Origin: Segatella copri
GTDB lineage: Bacteria > Bacteroidota > Bacteroidia > Bacteroidales > Bacteroidaceae
Assembly: GCF_002224675.1 (NCBI RefSeq)
Contig: NZ_NMPZ01000013.1
Coordinates: forward strand, 34,378 to 98,377
Direction: 5' to 3'
Length of the DNA stretch: 64,000 nucleotides
A program made the position numbers and the translations under genes. The notes under the pieces were generated by a model. It was not told the origin of the DNA. It was given only the letters and a program-made list of their open reading frames with translations, and did no database searches. Below are positions 18,655 through 27,115 of this stretch, one piece after another; position 1 is the first letter of the stretch, and every line of letters begins with the position of its first letter.

Positions 18655-19284
18655 ATGAAAGTTTTAAAAATCGCATTAGCATTGGCTATCGCAGCCATCT
18701 CTTCATTCACGGCCCACGCCAAGAATGATCCGACAACTGCATATATGTTCGGTTTCGCATCGTCGTTCAGCGACTCTACGGTGTATATGACCAGCGTGCA
18801 GAGAGTTGATTCAGTATATCTGACTCACAAGAAGCTCTTCCTGGACAACAGAGAGAACTACTCCCTGCAGCTGAAGGAATACCTGGAGTCGATCGGTGCA
18901 CCCAAGCGAACCTGCATCGTGATCTTCGACCGCAACTTCAAGAAGGCGGAGAAGAAATGGTCCAAGCTGCACGACCGTTACACCAAGCAGGCGAAGGCAA
19001 AGCGCCTGAAGAACGGCGAGAAGCCGAAGGACCTCCCTACTCCATGGCAGATGAAGAACATCGACGAGAGCAAGTTCATGTTCAAGGCGGTAGAGCCAAG
19101 CGACATGGAGGAGCCAAAGACCAAGGCTGAAAGAAAGGCTGAAAAGAAGGAGGCAAAGGCTCAACTGAAGCAGAAGAAAGCTGAAGTGAAGAGCCAGCTG
19201 AAGCAGAGAAAAGCCGAAGTGAAGCAGAAGAAGGCGGAACGGAAGCAGAAAAAGGCGGAAGCCAAGAAAAAAGCTGAAGCATAA
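18655..19284 (+). CDS. Exported hypothetical protein with Lys/Glu/Ala-rich C-terminal coiled coil
   Basis: A 209-residue protein. A signal peptide (MKVLKIALALAIAAISSFTA, cleavage near AHA-K23) is followed by a small folded region (about 25-100) and a highly charged helical C-terminus (about 140-209) made of degenerate KKAE/KQKK heptad-like repeats. The strong positive charge suggests envelope, nucleic-acid or LPS contact, but this is a guess. It lies 29 nt after rpoD and may be read through from it. The repeats are codon-diverse, so not a recent DNA expansion. I do not recognise a family. Confidence 0.7.
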   Translation: MKVLKIALALAIAAISSFTAHAKNDPTTAYMFGFASSFSDSTVYMTSVQRVDSVYLTHKKLFLDNRENYSLQLKEYLESIGAPKRTCIVIFDRNFKKAEKKWSKLHDRYTKQAKAKRLKNGEKPKDLPTPWQMKNIDESKFMFKAVEPSDMEEPKTKAERKAEKKEAKAQLKQKKAEVKSQLKQRKAEVKQKKAERKQKKAEAKKKAEA

Positions 19285-19351
19285 AGAAAAGAAGTTTTAA
19301 AAAAAATATTTAGTAGTTAATACCTATATTAAAAATTATTTTTTAGGGCGT

Positions 19352-19465
19352 CAGCGGTTCTAGATTACCGCTGAATGTTAGTAGTTTAGTTCAGCCCCTA
19401 GGAAGTTGTGAAATCTCCAAGGGCAAAAGCCCCCGGAAGTTGTGAAACCTCCGGGGGCTTTTTTT
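19352..19465 (+). ncRNA. Candidate structured RNA with three hairpins, or 3' UTR with double terminator
   Basis: Three successive hairpins: CAGCGGT/ACCGCTG (19352-19373); GCCCCTAGGA..TCTCCAAGGGC (19394-19424); and GCCCCCGGA..TCCGGGGGC (19430-19458) with a T-tract. The last two share the same loop (GGAAGTTGTGAAA), as if one was copied from the other. It lies between convergent genes. It may be just the 3' end of the upstream transcript. Confidence 0.35.
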
Positions 19466-19467
19466 AT
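19425..19467. terminator. Bidirectional terminator between the 18.7-kb gene and DPP IV
   Basis: AAAAGCCCCCGGA pairs with TCCGGGGGCTTTT, with A and T tracts at the two ends. It can serve both convergent genes. Confidence 0.85.
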
Positions 19468-19486
19468 AGGAATAAACCTGATGTCT

Positions 19487-21676
19487 TTATTTCATTTTAT
19501 CCTTAAACCAGTTGGTAATCTGGCGCAGGAGATGATTGCGGGTGTTACCTCCCGAAATGCCGTGATTGCGGTTGGTGTACCAAAGCTCCTTGAAATCCTT
19601 GTCTGCCTGAACCAATGCCTCTGAATACTCGAAGGTGTTCTGTGGATGAACATTGTCATCTGCCAGTCCATGGCAGATAAGCAAGGCTCCGTGCTGCTTG
19701 TCGGCACGCTCGATTGGGTTTACCTTGTAGCCATCCTCGTTCTCCTGAGGAGTACGCATGTAACGCTCGGTATAGACCGTATCATAGAAGCGGTAGCAGG
19801 TAGGAGGCGCAACAGCCACACCAGCCTTGAACACAGGGCGGCCTTCGCTCATACTCATCAGGGTATTGAAACCACCATAGCTCCATCCCCAGATACCGAT
19901 GTTGTCCTTATCCACGTATGGCAGACTGCCCATATAGAGAGCTGTCTCCACCTGATCCTTTGACTCCAGGTCGCCGAGACGCAGATAGGTACACTTCTCG
20001 AACTCAGCACCACGGGCACCGGTTCCACGGCCATCTACACAAGCCACGATGAATCCCTCCTGAGCCAGATAGTAATCGAAGGCTCCACCGGAACCCATGC
20101 TTCCCGTGCTCCAGGAATTGAGCACCTGCTGGCTGCCCGGACCGGAATACTGGAAGAGGATGACCGGATACTTCTTGCTGGCGTCGAAATCTACCGGCTT
20201 CACCATCCATCCGTCGAGCTTCACGCCCTCTGATGTAGTGAAGGTGAAGGTCTCGCGCTTGCCCCAGTTATACTGCTTGGTTTTCTCCAACAGCTTCTTG
20301 TTGTCCTCCAGGGTCTTGATCACCTTACCCTTGTTGTTGCGTACGGTGTAAACGTATGGATGGCTGTAGCTGCTCCAGTTGTTCACGAAATAGCGGTAAT
20401 CGCCTGAGAAGTAAGCCGAGTTGGAACCCTCCTCAGAAGTGAGTCGCTCCACCTTGCCGTTCTTGTGAGCCACATAAACCTGTCGGTCGTGTGCATTGAG
20501 CATGGCTGCCTGGAAATAGATGTCGCCGGTCTTCTCATCCATGCCGTAGATGGCGGTAACATCGTAGTTACCCTTCTCTACCTGGCGGATCAGCTTACCT
20601 TTCATATCATAGAGATAAAGGTGCATGTAGCCGTCGCGGTCGCTAGGGAGCAGGATGTTCTTCTTGCCCACGATACTGTTCTCCATCACCTCTTCCTTGA
20701 TGAACTTAGGCACGCTTTCCTGGATGATCTGCTTGCTCTTGCCGGTGAATGGATTCACGGAGTAGAGGCGCATATCGTCCTGGTGGCGGTTCATCGTATA
20801 GACGATGAGACTGTTGGCGTCTGGAGTGGTCTTGATACGAGGATAGTAGCCGTCTGCATCTACCGGAACATCCAGTGCGAGGGTCTTGCCCGTCTTCATA
20901 TCGTAGCTCCAGAGGCTCACCTTGGAGTTGTCCTGTCCTGCCTTAGGATACTTGTAGGAATACTCTCCCGGATAATCGTGAAACTCGCTGCGGGTAGGCT
21001 TGGCGCCTTCGAAGAGCTGGAGCGAATAGGTCTTCACGTGGCTTTCGTCGAAACGGATCCAGCCGAGTGAGGTTCCGTCAGCATTCCAGGCGAAGGCACG
21101 GTTGAAGGCAAACTCCTCCTCATATACCCAGTCGGGAATACCATTGATCACTTCATTGAACTTTCCGTCCTTGGTAACCTGCACTTCCTTCTCGCCATCG
21201 GTTACGAAGATGTTGTTGTCCTTGACGAAGGCGATGTGGCGTGAATCCGGCGACCAGGTAGCCACCTGCTGGTTCTCGCCCTCAGAAAGCTTCTTGATGG
21301 TCTTGCGGGCAATATCATAGATGAAGTACTCAGCCTTGAACGAACGGCGATACACCGCCTTGCTCTTGGTAAAGACGAGCATCTTCTTGCCATCCGGGCT
21401 CATCACGTAGCCCTCTACCGACTTCATCGGAGCCTTGGCAGCCTCAACGTCGAAGAGCACAGCCACCTGCTTGCCAGTCTTGAAAGAATAACTTACTACC
21501 TGCTTGCCATCAGAACTGATGGAAGCATAGAGATCGGTACCCTCAATAGGGTTGATTCCTGTAACGTATGAGGCAGAGAATGCACCTGAAGTAATCGACT
21601 TCAAATCGAGCTTCTCAGCTGCCTGCATTACTGATGCCATCATCATCGTTGCAACAAAAATTGAAAATCTTTTCAT
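19487..21676 (-). CDS. Dipeptidyl peptidase IV-like S9 family serine peptidase
   Basis: Exported prolyl dipeptidyl peptidase of about 729 residues that would release X-Pro dipeptides in the periplasm. An N-terminal eight-bladed propeller (DPPIV_N) with WSPDSRHIAFVKDNN and TYSLQLFEG motifs precedes the alpha/beta-hydrolase domain. The triad is visible: Ser in GIWGWSYGGF (about 600), Asp in CHGLADDNVH and His in NRNHGISG near the end. I chose the Met of MKRFSIFVATMMMAS because it begins a clean signal peptide; an upstream Met at 21712 would add 12 polar residues. It lies behind the GldB-like gene on the same strand, 81 nt away. Confidence 0.9.
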   Translation of the reverse strand: MKRFSIFVATMMMASVMQAAEKLDLKSITSGAFSASYVTGINPIEGTDLYASISSDGKQVVSYSFKTGKQVAVLFDVEAAKAPMKSVEGYVMSPDGKKMLVFTKSKAVYRRSFKAEYFIYDIARKTIKKLSEGENQQVATWSPDSRHIAFVKDNNIFVTDGEKEVQVTKDGKFNEVINGIPDWVYEEEFAFNRAFAWNADGTSLGWIRFDESHVKTYSLQLFEGAKPTRSEFHDYPGEYSYKYPKAGQDNSKVSLWSYDMKTGKTLALDVPVDADGYYPRIKTTPDANSLIVYTMNRHQDDMRLYSVNPFTGKSKQIIQESVPKFIKEEVMENSIVGKKNILLPSDRDGYMHLYLYDMKGKLIRQVEKGNYDVTAIYGMDEKTGDIYFQAAMLNAHDRQVYVAHKNGKVERLTSEEGSNSAYFSGDYRYFVNNWSSYSHPYVYTVRNNKGKVIKTLEDNKKLLEKTKQYNWGKRETFTFTTSEGVKLDGWMVKPVDFDASKKYPVILFQYSGPGSQQVLNSWSTGSMGSGGAFDYYLAQEGFIVACVDGRGTGARGAEFEKCTYLRLGDLESKDQVETALYMGSLPYVDKDNIGIWGWSYGGFNTLMSMSEGRPVFKAGVAVAPPTCYRFYDTVYTERYMRTPQENEDGYKVNPIERADKQHGALLICHGLADDNVHPQNTFEYSEALVQADKDFKELWYTNRNHGISGGNTRNHLLRQITNWFKDKMK

Positions 21677-21714
21677 GTATTGTATTGAATGCTTTTGTTT
21701 TTCCTGCTTCATCC

Positions 21715-21772
21715 AGCAGCTGACTAATCCTTATCCAATTAGTCCTTATCCTGCTGATTAGTCCTTATGCAG
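21715..21772 (-). repeat. Triple GGATAAGGACTAAT-like repeat after the gldB-like stop
   Basis: On the minus strand the last codons of the gldB-like gene plus stop (CATAAGGACTAATCAGCAGG) are followed by two more diverged copies, ATAAGGACTAATTGG and ATAAGGATTAGTCAGC. A short tandem expansion therefore starts at the end of the coding sequence. Confidence 0.6.
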
Positions 21773-22576
21773 CGCTTCGATAGGCGAATAATCCTCGTCT
21801 TCCAGCAGTTCCTTGACTGTGATTTTCGGATTACGCTTCACATAAGCCTGGATGGTCTTCACATACTTGGTGTCCAGGATATCCTTGCCCAGCGCCTTGT
21901 TCACGGTCCACATGATCTTGCCCATGTGCAGGTCGCGGTCCAGCTGCGGACGGGTATCGAAATCCTTCATCGGATAGATGCTCAGCAGATAGAAGGTGAG
22001 GCAGTCGGGCACGATATACTCGCGCTGCATGGTAGCACGCTGCTGGGCTGTATAGAATTTCTTGTAGAGCGGATATTCCGGACCCAGATACTTATCCAGT
22101 GAAATACCTACCGATTGTTCACCTACCACGATGCTCTGGTCGAGCGCGCCGATCTGGGCATAGAAGTATGGCTGCTGAAGCTCAGGCAGCCAGTCGTGCA
22201 GACGACCGAACGACTTCTTCAGCTGCTCGTTGATGTCGTCCATGTTCGCATACATGGCCTCAGCATCTGCGATAAGCGACTGGAGGGTGGAATCCTGATA
22301 GAACATCAGGAAACGGTTGCTGATATTGGCGTCGGTAATGGTGCCAAGCTGCAGCATCTTCTCTATCAGTGTTCGGGTTTCTATCGGATAGTCGGTATTC
22401 ATCTGCTGAAGGGCAGAGAAATCACCGGTGGTAAGGTATCTGCTTTGCAGACGGTCGTAGCGCTGCACCGTTAAAGGGACAGCGTCAGCCTCCTCGTTCG
22501 GCTTGAACTTGAACTCGCAGGCCGAACAGAGCATAATAAATGCTAATATGACGATATAATCAAATATTCTTTTCAC
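21758..22576 (-). CDS. GldB-like lipoprotein
   Basis: A 272-residue predicted lipoprotein: signal sequence MKRIFDYIVILAFIMLCSAC with lipobox LCSAC (Cys20). The segments VQRYDRLQSRYL, then ALDQSIVVGEQSVGISLDKYL and GPEYPLYKKFY (about 143-175) resemble the GldB family, which are envelope lipoproteins of Bacteroidota linked to gliding and type IX secretion in flavobacteria but present in non-gliding Bacteroidales too. It probably has an envelope role. It has its own -7 box upstream and is probably co-transcribed with the DPP IV gene. The family call is by recognition only. Confidence 0.65.
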   Translation of the reverse strand: MKRIFDYIVILAFIMLCSACEFKFKPNEEADAVPLTVQRYDRLQSRYLTTGDFSALQQMNTDYPIETRTLIEKMLQLGTITDANISNRFLMFYQDSTLQSLIADAEAMYANMDDINEQLKKSFGRLHDWLPELQQPYFYAQIGALDQSIVVGEQSVGISLDKYLGPEYPLYKKFYTAQQRATMQREYIVPDCLTFYLLSIYPMKDFDTRPQLDRDLHMGKIMWTVNKALGKDILDTKYVKTIQAYVKRNPKITVKELLEDEDYSPIEALHKD

Positions 22577-22605
22577 GTAATTTTAAAGTCTTCTGGTTAC
22601 GACTG

Positions 22606-22613
22606 CAAAAATA
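22606..22613 (-). promoter_or_regulatory. -7 box of the gldB-like gene
   Basis: TATTTTTG on the minus strand, 30 nt upstream of the start codon. Confidence 0.5.
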
Positions 22614-22664
22614 CTAAAAAATATTTAAATTACCAAGCAAAATCTCAAAAAAATAATAAAAAAC

Positions 22665-22709
22665 AGCCAATAGCGAGCAAAATGCTAACACTTTTACTCA
22701 CTATTGGCT
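22665..22709 (-). terminator. Terminator of the mtaB-yhcC-glycosyltransferase operon
   Basis: On the minus strand, AGCCAATAGtGAG pairs with CTCgCTATTGGCT and is followed by GTTTTTTATT. Confidence 0.75.
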
Positions 22710-22760
22710 ATCTGTGCAATATTCTGTCGTTTATTGAGGAGTCAAGGAGTTAGCTCCCTA

Positions 22761-23786
22761 CTATCGAATCGTGCAGTCCGAAAAGAGTTTCTTGCCCCTG
22801 GCGTAATACTGCCAAAGGATGGAGCAATCGAAAACCTGCGGTATCTTTTCCTCCACTCTATTCTCCTGAATCTTCTTGCGATCTTCATCGAAATCGTGCT
22901 TCCATGCCTGGAAAGCCCTGTGTGCCTTGAAGATTGCCTTGAAGTCGCCCAGGTTGCGTTTCAGGATCAACATCTCGAAAGCAGCCAAATAATCCAGGAA
23001 CCATCTCACTCTCATAACATGAGATAATTCTTTATCGCTCAGATTTTTATAGAGCATCGTTAGATTGTTCCTGAAATTCAGGAAAGTCTTCATCGGATTG
23101 CTCTTCGGTAAGGTTCCACCACCCACGTGATAGACTTCACTCTCCGGAATGCAGTAGATTTTCCTGCCCATCAGGCGCAATCTCCAGCAAAGGTCTATTT
23201 CCTCGTTATGGGCAAAGAAGCGGCCATCCAGTCCGCCTGCCTCCCAGTAATCCCTGGCACGGATCATCATGCAGGCACCCGTAGCCCAGAGCACCTCCTG
23301 CTGGTAATCATACTGCCCGTTGTCGCGTTCCACGGTCTCGAAGATGCGGCCGCGGCAGAACGGATAGCCGAACTTGTCGAGGAAACCGCCGCAGGCTCCC
23401 GCATACTCAAACATATCCTTGTCGTATTCCGCCAGGAGCTTAGGCTGGCAGGCTGCCACTTGGGGATGGGAATCCATGAACTCGATGAGCGGAGTGAGCC
23501 AGTGATGAGCCACCTCCACATCGCTGTTCAGGAGAACATAATACTCTGCCTCTATCTGCTCCAGCGCACGGTTGTAGCCCTCGGCAAAGCCGAAGTTCTG
23601 CTCCAGCACGATGGTCTTGACATGGGGAAACTGAGTCTCCAGAAGAAGCATTGACTGGTCTGACGAATTGTTGTCAGCCACCCATATCTCAGCATCCTGC
23701 CGTGAATATTCCACGACATTAGGCAGATACTTGGCAAGCATCTTCTGCCCATTCCAGTTTAATATTACGATTGCAACTTTAGCCAT
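22761..23786 (-). CDS. Family 2 glycosyltransferase
   Basis: A 341-residue inverting GT-A glycosyltransferase (GT2), rhamnosyltransferase-like. The N-terminal nucleotide-binding core is VAIVILNWNGQ, the diphosphate-sugar region is WVADNNSSDQS, the DxD-like motif is VLLNSDVEV (about 84-92) and the acceptor loop is FFAHNEEIDLCWRLRLMG (about 193-210, ED-type catalytic base region). The sugar and acceptor cannot be read from sequence; polysaccharide or glycoprotein synthesis is likely. It is the last gene of an operon, 3 nt after the radical SAM gene. Confidence 0.9.
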   Translation of the reverse strand: MAKVAIVILNWNGQKMLAKYLPNVVEYSRQDAEIWVADNNSSDQSMLLLETQFPHVKTIVLEQNFGFAEGYNRALEQIEAEYYVLLNSDVEVAHHWLTPLIEFMDSHPQVAACQPKLLAEYDKDMFEYAGACGGFLDKFGYPFCRGRIFETVERDNGQYDYQQEVLWATGACMMIRARDYWEAGGLDGRFFAHNEEIDLCWRLRLMGRKIYCIPESEVYHVGGGTLPKSNPMKTFLNFRNNLTMLYKNLSDKELSHVMRVRWFLDYLAAFEMLILKRNLGDFKAIFKAHRAFQAWKHDFDEDRKKIQENRVEEKIPQVFDCSILWQYYARGKKLFSDCTIR

Positions 23787-23789
23787 ATT

Positions 23790-24674
23790 TTACTGTAAAC
23801 TCTTTAACTTATTATTCAGGAGATTGGTAAACTCATAGTTCTTGAGTCCCCATTTCGGTGCGACAAGCAGTTCCTTAGGCGACTGGCTGACGAACCGCTC
23901 CAGCACCAGGTCCTTTCTCAAGAGCCGGATGTATTTTACGATGACATCGATGTATTCCTCCACCGTATAGACGTGGAAGGGATGCTCTGCATACTCCTGC
24001 GCCAGGCGGGTTCCCTTGATGATCTGCATCTGGTGAATCTTCAGAATGTCGATGGGAAGAGAAGAGATGATGGGCGCCTGACGGAGACTCTCTGCCGCAT
24101 CCTCACCCGGCAAGCCGATGATGATGTGGGCACCCGTGAGGATTCCCCTGGCGTGGGTTCGCTCCACCGCATCCCGGCAGCAGGCAAAATCATGACCGCG
24201 GTTGATGCGCTTCAGGGTCTCATCATTGGCACTCTCAATGCCATACTCCACCAGTACGAAGGTGCGCCGGTTCAACGCCTCGAGATAATCCAGCAATTCA
24301 TCGCTCACGCAATCAGGACGGGTTCCTATCACGATTCCTACCACATCCTCTACCTGCAGCGCCTCCTCGTACATCTGACGGAGAAGTTCCACTTTGGCGT
24401 AGGTATTGGTATAAGCCTGGAAATAAGCCAGATACTTCATGTCCGGATACTTCCTGCTGAAGAAGGCCTTGCCCTCCTCCAACTGCTCTGTAATCGACTT
24501 CCTGCGGTCGCAATAGCTGGGATTGAACGTACGGTTGTCGCAGTACGTGCATCCTCCGCTCGAGATTCTTCCATCCCGGTTAGGACAGGAGAATCCTGCA
24601 TCTATCGAAATTTTCTGAACCCGGAAGTCAGGAAACCGCTTCCGGATCCAGGAGCCAAAATCATTGTAGTACAT
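23790..24674 (-). CDS. Radical SAM protein, YhcC family (TIGR01212)
   Basis: A 294-residue radical SAM enzyme of the YhcC/TIGR01212 family. The cluster-binding cysteines sit in SCPNRDGRISSGGCTYC (about 28-45), with a long CX10CX2C spacing typical of this family. Other signatures are YFQAYTNTYA, IGTRPDC and VEYGIESANDETLKRINRGH. The substrate is not established. It lies in an operon between mtaB and a glycosyltransferase; a 53-nt spacer to mtaB holds short TTGAACTTTGA repeats. Confidence 0.9.
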   Translation of the reverse strand: MYYNDFGSWIRKRFPDFRVQKISIDAGFSCPNRDGRISSGGCTYCDNRTFNPSYCDRRKSITEQLEEGKAFFSRKYPDMKYLAYFQAYTNTYAKVELLRQMYEEALQVEDVVGIVIGTRPDCVSDELLDYLEALNRRTFVLVEYGIESANDETLKRINRGHDFACCRDAVERTHARGILTGAHIIIGLPGEDAAESLRQAPIISSLPIDILKIHQMQIIKGTRLAQEYAEHPFHVYTVEEYIDVIVKYIRLLRKDLVLERFVSQSPKELLVAPKWGLKNYEFTNLLNNKLKSLQ

Positions 24675-24675
24675 T

Positions 24676-24706
24676 GAACTTTGAGGTTTGAACTTTGAAC
24701 TTTATG
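24676..24706. repeat. Short TTGAACTTTGA repeats in the mtaB-yhcC spacer
   Basis: TTGAACTTTGA, GTTTGAACTTTGA and a further TTGAACTTT lie head to tail. A related string lies in the helicase-DUF4391 spacer near 5800. Confidence 0.5.
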
Positions 24707-24727
24707 ATCAGCCTTTACTTTGAGCTA

Positions 24728-26113
24728 TCAAATCAATTCTGCCTTCAATGCCGTCTTGTCGTGATTGAAACCACCCAGACGAACCTTGATGAGCTGATTG
24801 TCGTATTCCTCCTTGGCGAGAGCTGGCGAAAGTTCCACACGAACATAGTTCTTAGTGAAACCATGCATTGCCTTGCCTCTTGGCGCCTTCTCGAAGAGCA
24901 CCTCAGCCTCGGTACCGATGTACTGGGCATAGAACTCCTGAGTCTTCTGGTCGCTCAACTCAAGGAGACGCTTGGAGCGCAGCTTCTTCTCCTTCTCATC
25001 TACCACGTATGGAATCTTCAAGGCTGCTGTTCCAGGACGCTCGGAGTATGGGAACACGTGGAGCTGCGTAACAGGCAGGCTCTTCAGGAACTCATAGCAC
25101 TCCTCGAAGCACTCCGGAGTTTCACCACGACAGCCCACCATCACATCTACGCCGATAAACGCATCAGGCATCTTCTCCTTGATCAGGTTCACCTTGTGGG
25201 CGAAGAGCGCCTTGTCGTAACGGCGGTGCATCAGCTTAAGCACCTCATCGCTTCCGCTCTGCAGCGGAATATGGAAGTGAGGCATGAAGGCACGGCTCTC
25301 GGCACAGTAGGCGATGAGGTCATCATCGCAGAGATCCGGCTCCAGACTGGAGATACGGTAACGCTTGATGCCTTCCACCTGGTCCATCGCCTTCACAAGG
25401 TCGAGGAACCGCTCATGGGTGGTCTGTCCGAAGTCACCGATGTTCACACCAGTAATCACGATTTCCTTGCCGCCCTCAGCTGCCGCCTGCTCGCACTGAG
25501 CCACGAGCGACTCGATGCTTGGGTTGCGGGAATTGCCACGGGCGAAAGGAATGGTGCAATAGGTGCAGTAGTAGTTGCAACCATCCTGCACCTTCAGGAA
25601 GTAGCGGGTACGATTACCACGGGAGCATGAAGGCTGGAAGGTCTTGATCTCCTTGGTCTTCACGCTGTGGTGCTGATGAAGCGCGGAATCAGAAGACTCC
25701 AGGTTCTCGCCGGTGACAGGAAGTCCGTTTTCTACGGCAAACTTCTTGGCCCATGCATCGCTGAGATACTGAATCAAGTGGGCCTTCTCGTTGGCGCCCA
25801 ACACCAGGTCAACACCCTCAATCTTGCTCACGTTCTCCGACTCCAGCTGCGCGTAGCAACCGGTGACGATGACGAAGGCACCAGGATTCTGTCGCACCAT
25901 GCGATGGATAGCCTGACGGCACTTATGATCGGCAACTTCAGTCACCGAGCAAGTATTGATGAGACAAATGTCTGCTTTCTCCCCCTTCTGTGCCGTAATG
26001 ACGCCCATATCTTCGAGCATCTTGCCGAAAGTGGAGGTTTCCGAGAAATTGAGTTTGCAGCCCAGCGTATAGTAGGCTGCCTTTTTGCCTTGGAAGGCAC
26101 TTGAATCTATCAT
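24728..26113 (-). CDS. mtaB: tRNA t6A37 methylthiotransferase MtaB
   Basis: Radical SAM enzyme that methylthiolates t6A37 in tRNA to ms2t6A. About 461 residues from Met 26113, chosen because it places the family start (GKKAAYYTLGCKLNFSET) 8 residues in; a longer frame to 26164 adds 17 unlikely residues. The N-terminal UPF0004 domain supplies cysteines in TLGCKLN, INTCSVTEVAD and VTGCYAQL. The radical SAM CX3CX2C motif is DGCNYYCTYCTIPFARG (about 175). A C-terminal TRAM-like region follows. It is first gene of the operon with yhcC and the glycosyltransferase. Its 5' side abuts a REP-like palindromic element, so its promoter may lie in or beyond that element. Confidence 0.95.
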   Translation of the reverse strand: MIDSSAFQGKKAAYYTLGCKLNFSETSTFGKMLEDMGVITAQKGEKADICLINTCSVTEVADHKCRQAIHRMVRQNPGAFVIVTGCYAQLESENVSKIEGVDLVLGANEKAHLIQYLSDAWAKKFAVENGLPVTGENLESSDSALHQHHSVKTKEIKTFQPSCSRGNRTRYFLKVQDGCNYYCTYCTIPFARGNSRNPSIESLVAQCEQAAAEGGKEIVITGVNIGDFGQTTHERFLDLVKAMDQVEGIKRYRISSLEPDLCDDDLIAYCAESRAFMPHFHIPLQSGSDEVLKLMHRRYDKALFAHKVNLIKEKMPDAFIGVDVMVGCRGETPECFEECYEFLKSLPVTQLHVFPYSERPGTAALKIPYVVDEKEKKLRSKRLLELSDQKTQEFYAQYIGTEAEVLFEKAPRGKAMHGFTKNYVRVELSPALAKEEYDNQLIKVRLGGFNHDKTALKAELI

Positions 26114-26153
26114 ATATTTATCTTTTTCTAATATTTCTAAAAGGTAACCGAAC

Positions 26154-26400
26154 TGAACTTTCACAAGTAAGCGCCATACGCCCTGAAAGGGCAGAAGCTC
26201 CTAGCCCAGGGCAGCGCCCTGGGTAATTACGGACGCAAACCTGTCGCCCTGTAAGGGCAAAAGCTTTCAAATATCAGACAATTAACAAAGCTTTTGCCCT
26301 TACAGGGCGCCTCGCAAATTGCTATTATACCCAGGGCGTTGCCCTGGGCTAGGAGCTTTTGGGCCTTCAGCCCGTACTTAAACCACAGGCGAAAGTTCAG
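26154..26400. repeat. REP-like palindromic element, copy 1 (complete, two inverted halves)
   Basis: Outer inverted repeat CTGAACTTTC (26154-26163) / GAAAGTTCAG (26391-26400). Each half carries three small hairpins in the order GCCCTGAAAGGGC, CCCAGGGCAGCGCCCTGGG, GCCCTGTAAGGGC followed by AAAAGCTTT. The two halves are inverted about 26280, so the whole can form a large cruciform. Related copies lie at 28318 and 35034. Confidence 0.85.
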
Positions 26401-26430
26401 CAACCTAAAAAATGAAACATAGTCTCTATA

Positions 26431-26464
26431 AAACGAAAAAGCCGCTAGACCGAAGTCCAGCGGT
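26431..26464 (-). terminator. Terminator of the micro-lipoprotein gene
   Basis: On the minus strand, CCGCTGGAC, loop TTCG, GTCTAGCGG, then CTTTTTC: a UUCG-capped stem 36 nt past the stop. Confidence 0.85.
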
Positions 26465-26500
26465 TGTTTCTCTCATTTTTCGTTCGCAAGTAATTCTAAA

Positions 26501-26674
26501 TTACTTAACTGAATCTGTAGCAGCAGCAGCTGTATCAACAGCAACTGAATCAGCAGCTGAATCAACTACAGCTGTGTCAGAATCAGCAGTAGCTGCTGTC
26601 TGAGCTGTTTTGTTACCACATGATGCGAAAGAGATAGCTGCGATAGCTACGAACATAAAAACTAATTTCTTCAT
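26501..26674 (-). CDS. 57-residue Ala/Asp/Ser/Val-rich micro-lipoprotein
   Basis: A short gene found by reading the minus strand. ATG at 26672-26674 begins MKKLVFMFVAIAAISFASCG, a clear lipoprotein signal with lipobox FASC (Cys19). The mature part is about 38 residues of low-complexity Ala, Asp, Thr, Ser and Val (DSDTAVVDSAADSVAVDTAA) ending DSVK. A -7 box lies upstream and a strong UUCG terminator downstream, so it forms a complete monocistronic unit. Small lipoproteins of this style are common in Bacteroidales. Function is unknown. Acidic surface spacer or stress lipoprotein roles are speculation. Confidence 0.8.
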   Translation of the reverse strand: MKKLVFMFVAIAAISFASCGNKTAQTAATADSDTAVVDSAADSVAVDTAAAATDSVK

Positions 26675-27052
26675 TTTCTTTGCTTTTTAAATCTGTAAAA
26701 CAATCATTCGTTTATTAAAACTGATGCAAAGGTAAGCATTTTTTTGATACGGCGAACTTTTTTTGTGTTTTTTTTTAGGGGCATTTTGTAACAAAATCAC
26801 AATCTACTGATATTCAACTATTTACAAAGTGCTAACGAAAGTTAAAGTTTTTAGTGTGTCCGAAAACAGCCCGATTTTAACACTTTTCGGTGTTTTTTAG
26901 CGTAACAAAGGTGCGCGCCAACACCCCGGCTGAGCCGAGCTATATACATATAATAAGGTACGCGCGAGGAAGAAAGCAGAAACTTTTTCTGCTGAGAAGG
27001 AGGATTTTTCTGCAGAGAGGGAAACTTTTTCCGAGAATTCGAGCCTCAAAAC
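26675..27052. other. Intergenic region upstream of the micro-lipoprotein and the MFS gene
   Basis: It contains the minus-strand -7 box TACCTTTG (26727-26734) of the micro-lipoprotein and a small hairpin around AACACTTTTCGGTGTT (26878-26893). The rest is AT-rich with no gene I can support; a 62-codon plus frame here looks random. Confidence 0.5.
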
Positions 27053-27083
27053 TTGGCTGGCAGCAAACTTTTCTGTAACTTTG
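27053..27083 (+). promoter_or_regulatory. MFS exporter promoter
   Basis: TTG (27053-27055), a 20-nt spacer and TAACTTTG (27076-27083). It rules out the longer reading frame and supports the ATG at 27116. Confidence 0.7.
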
Positions 27084-27115
27084 CACTCGAAAAAGATTCT
27101 TTGATAAACAGAAAA

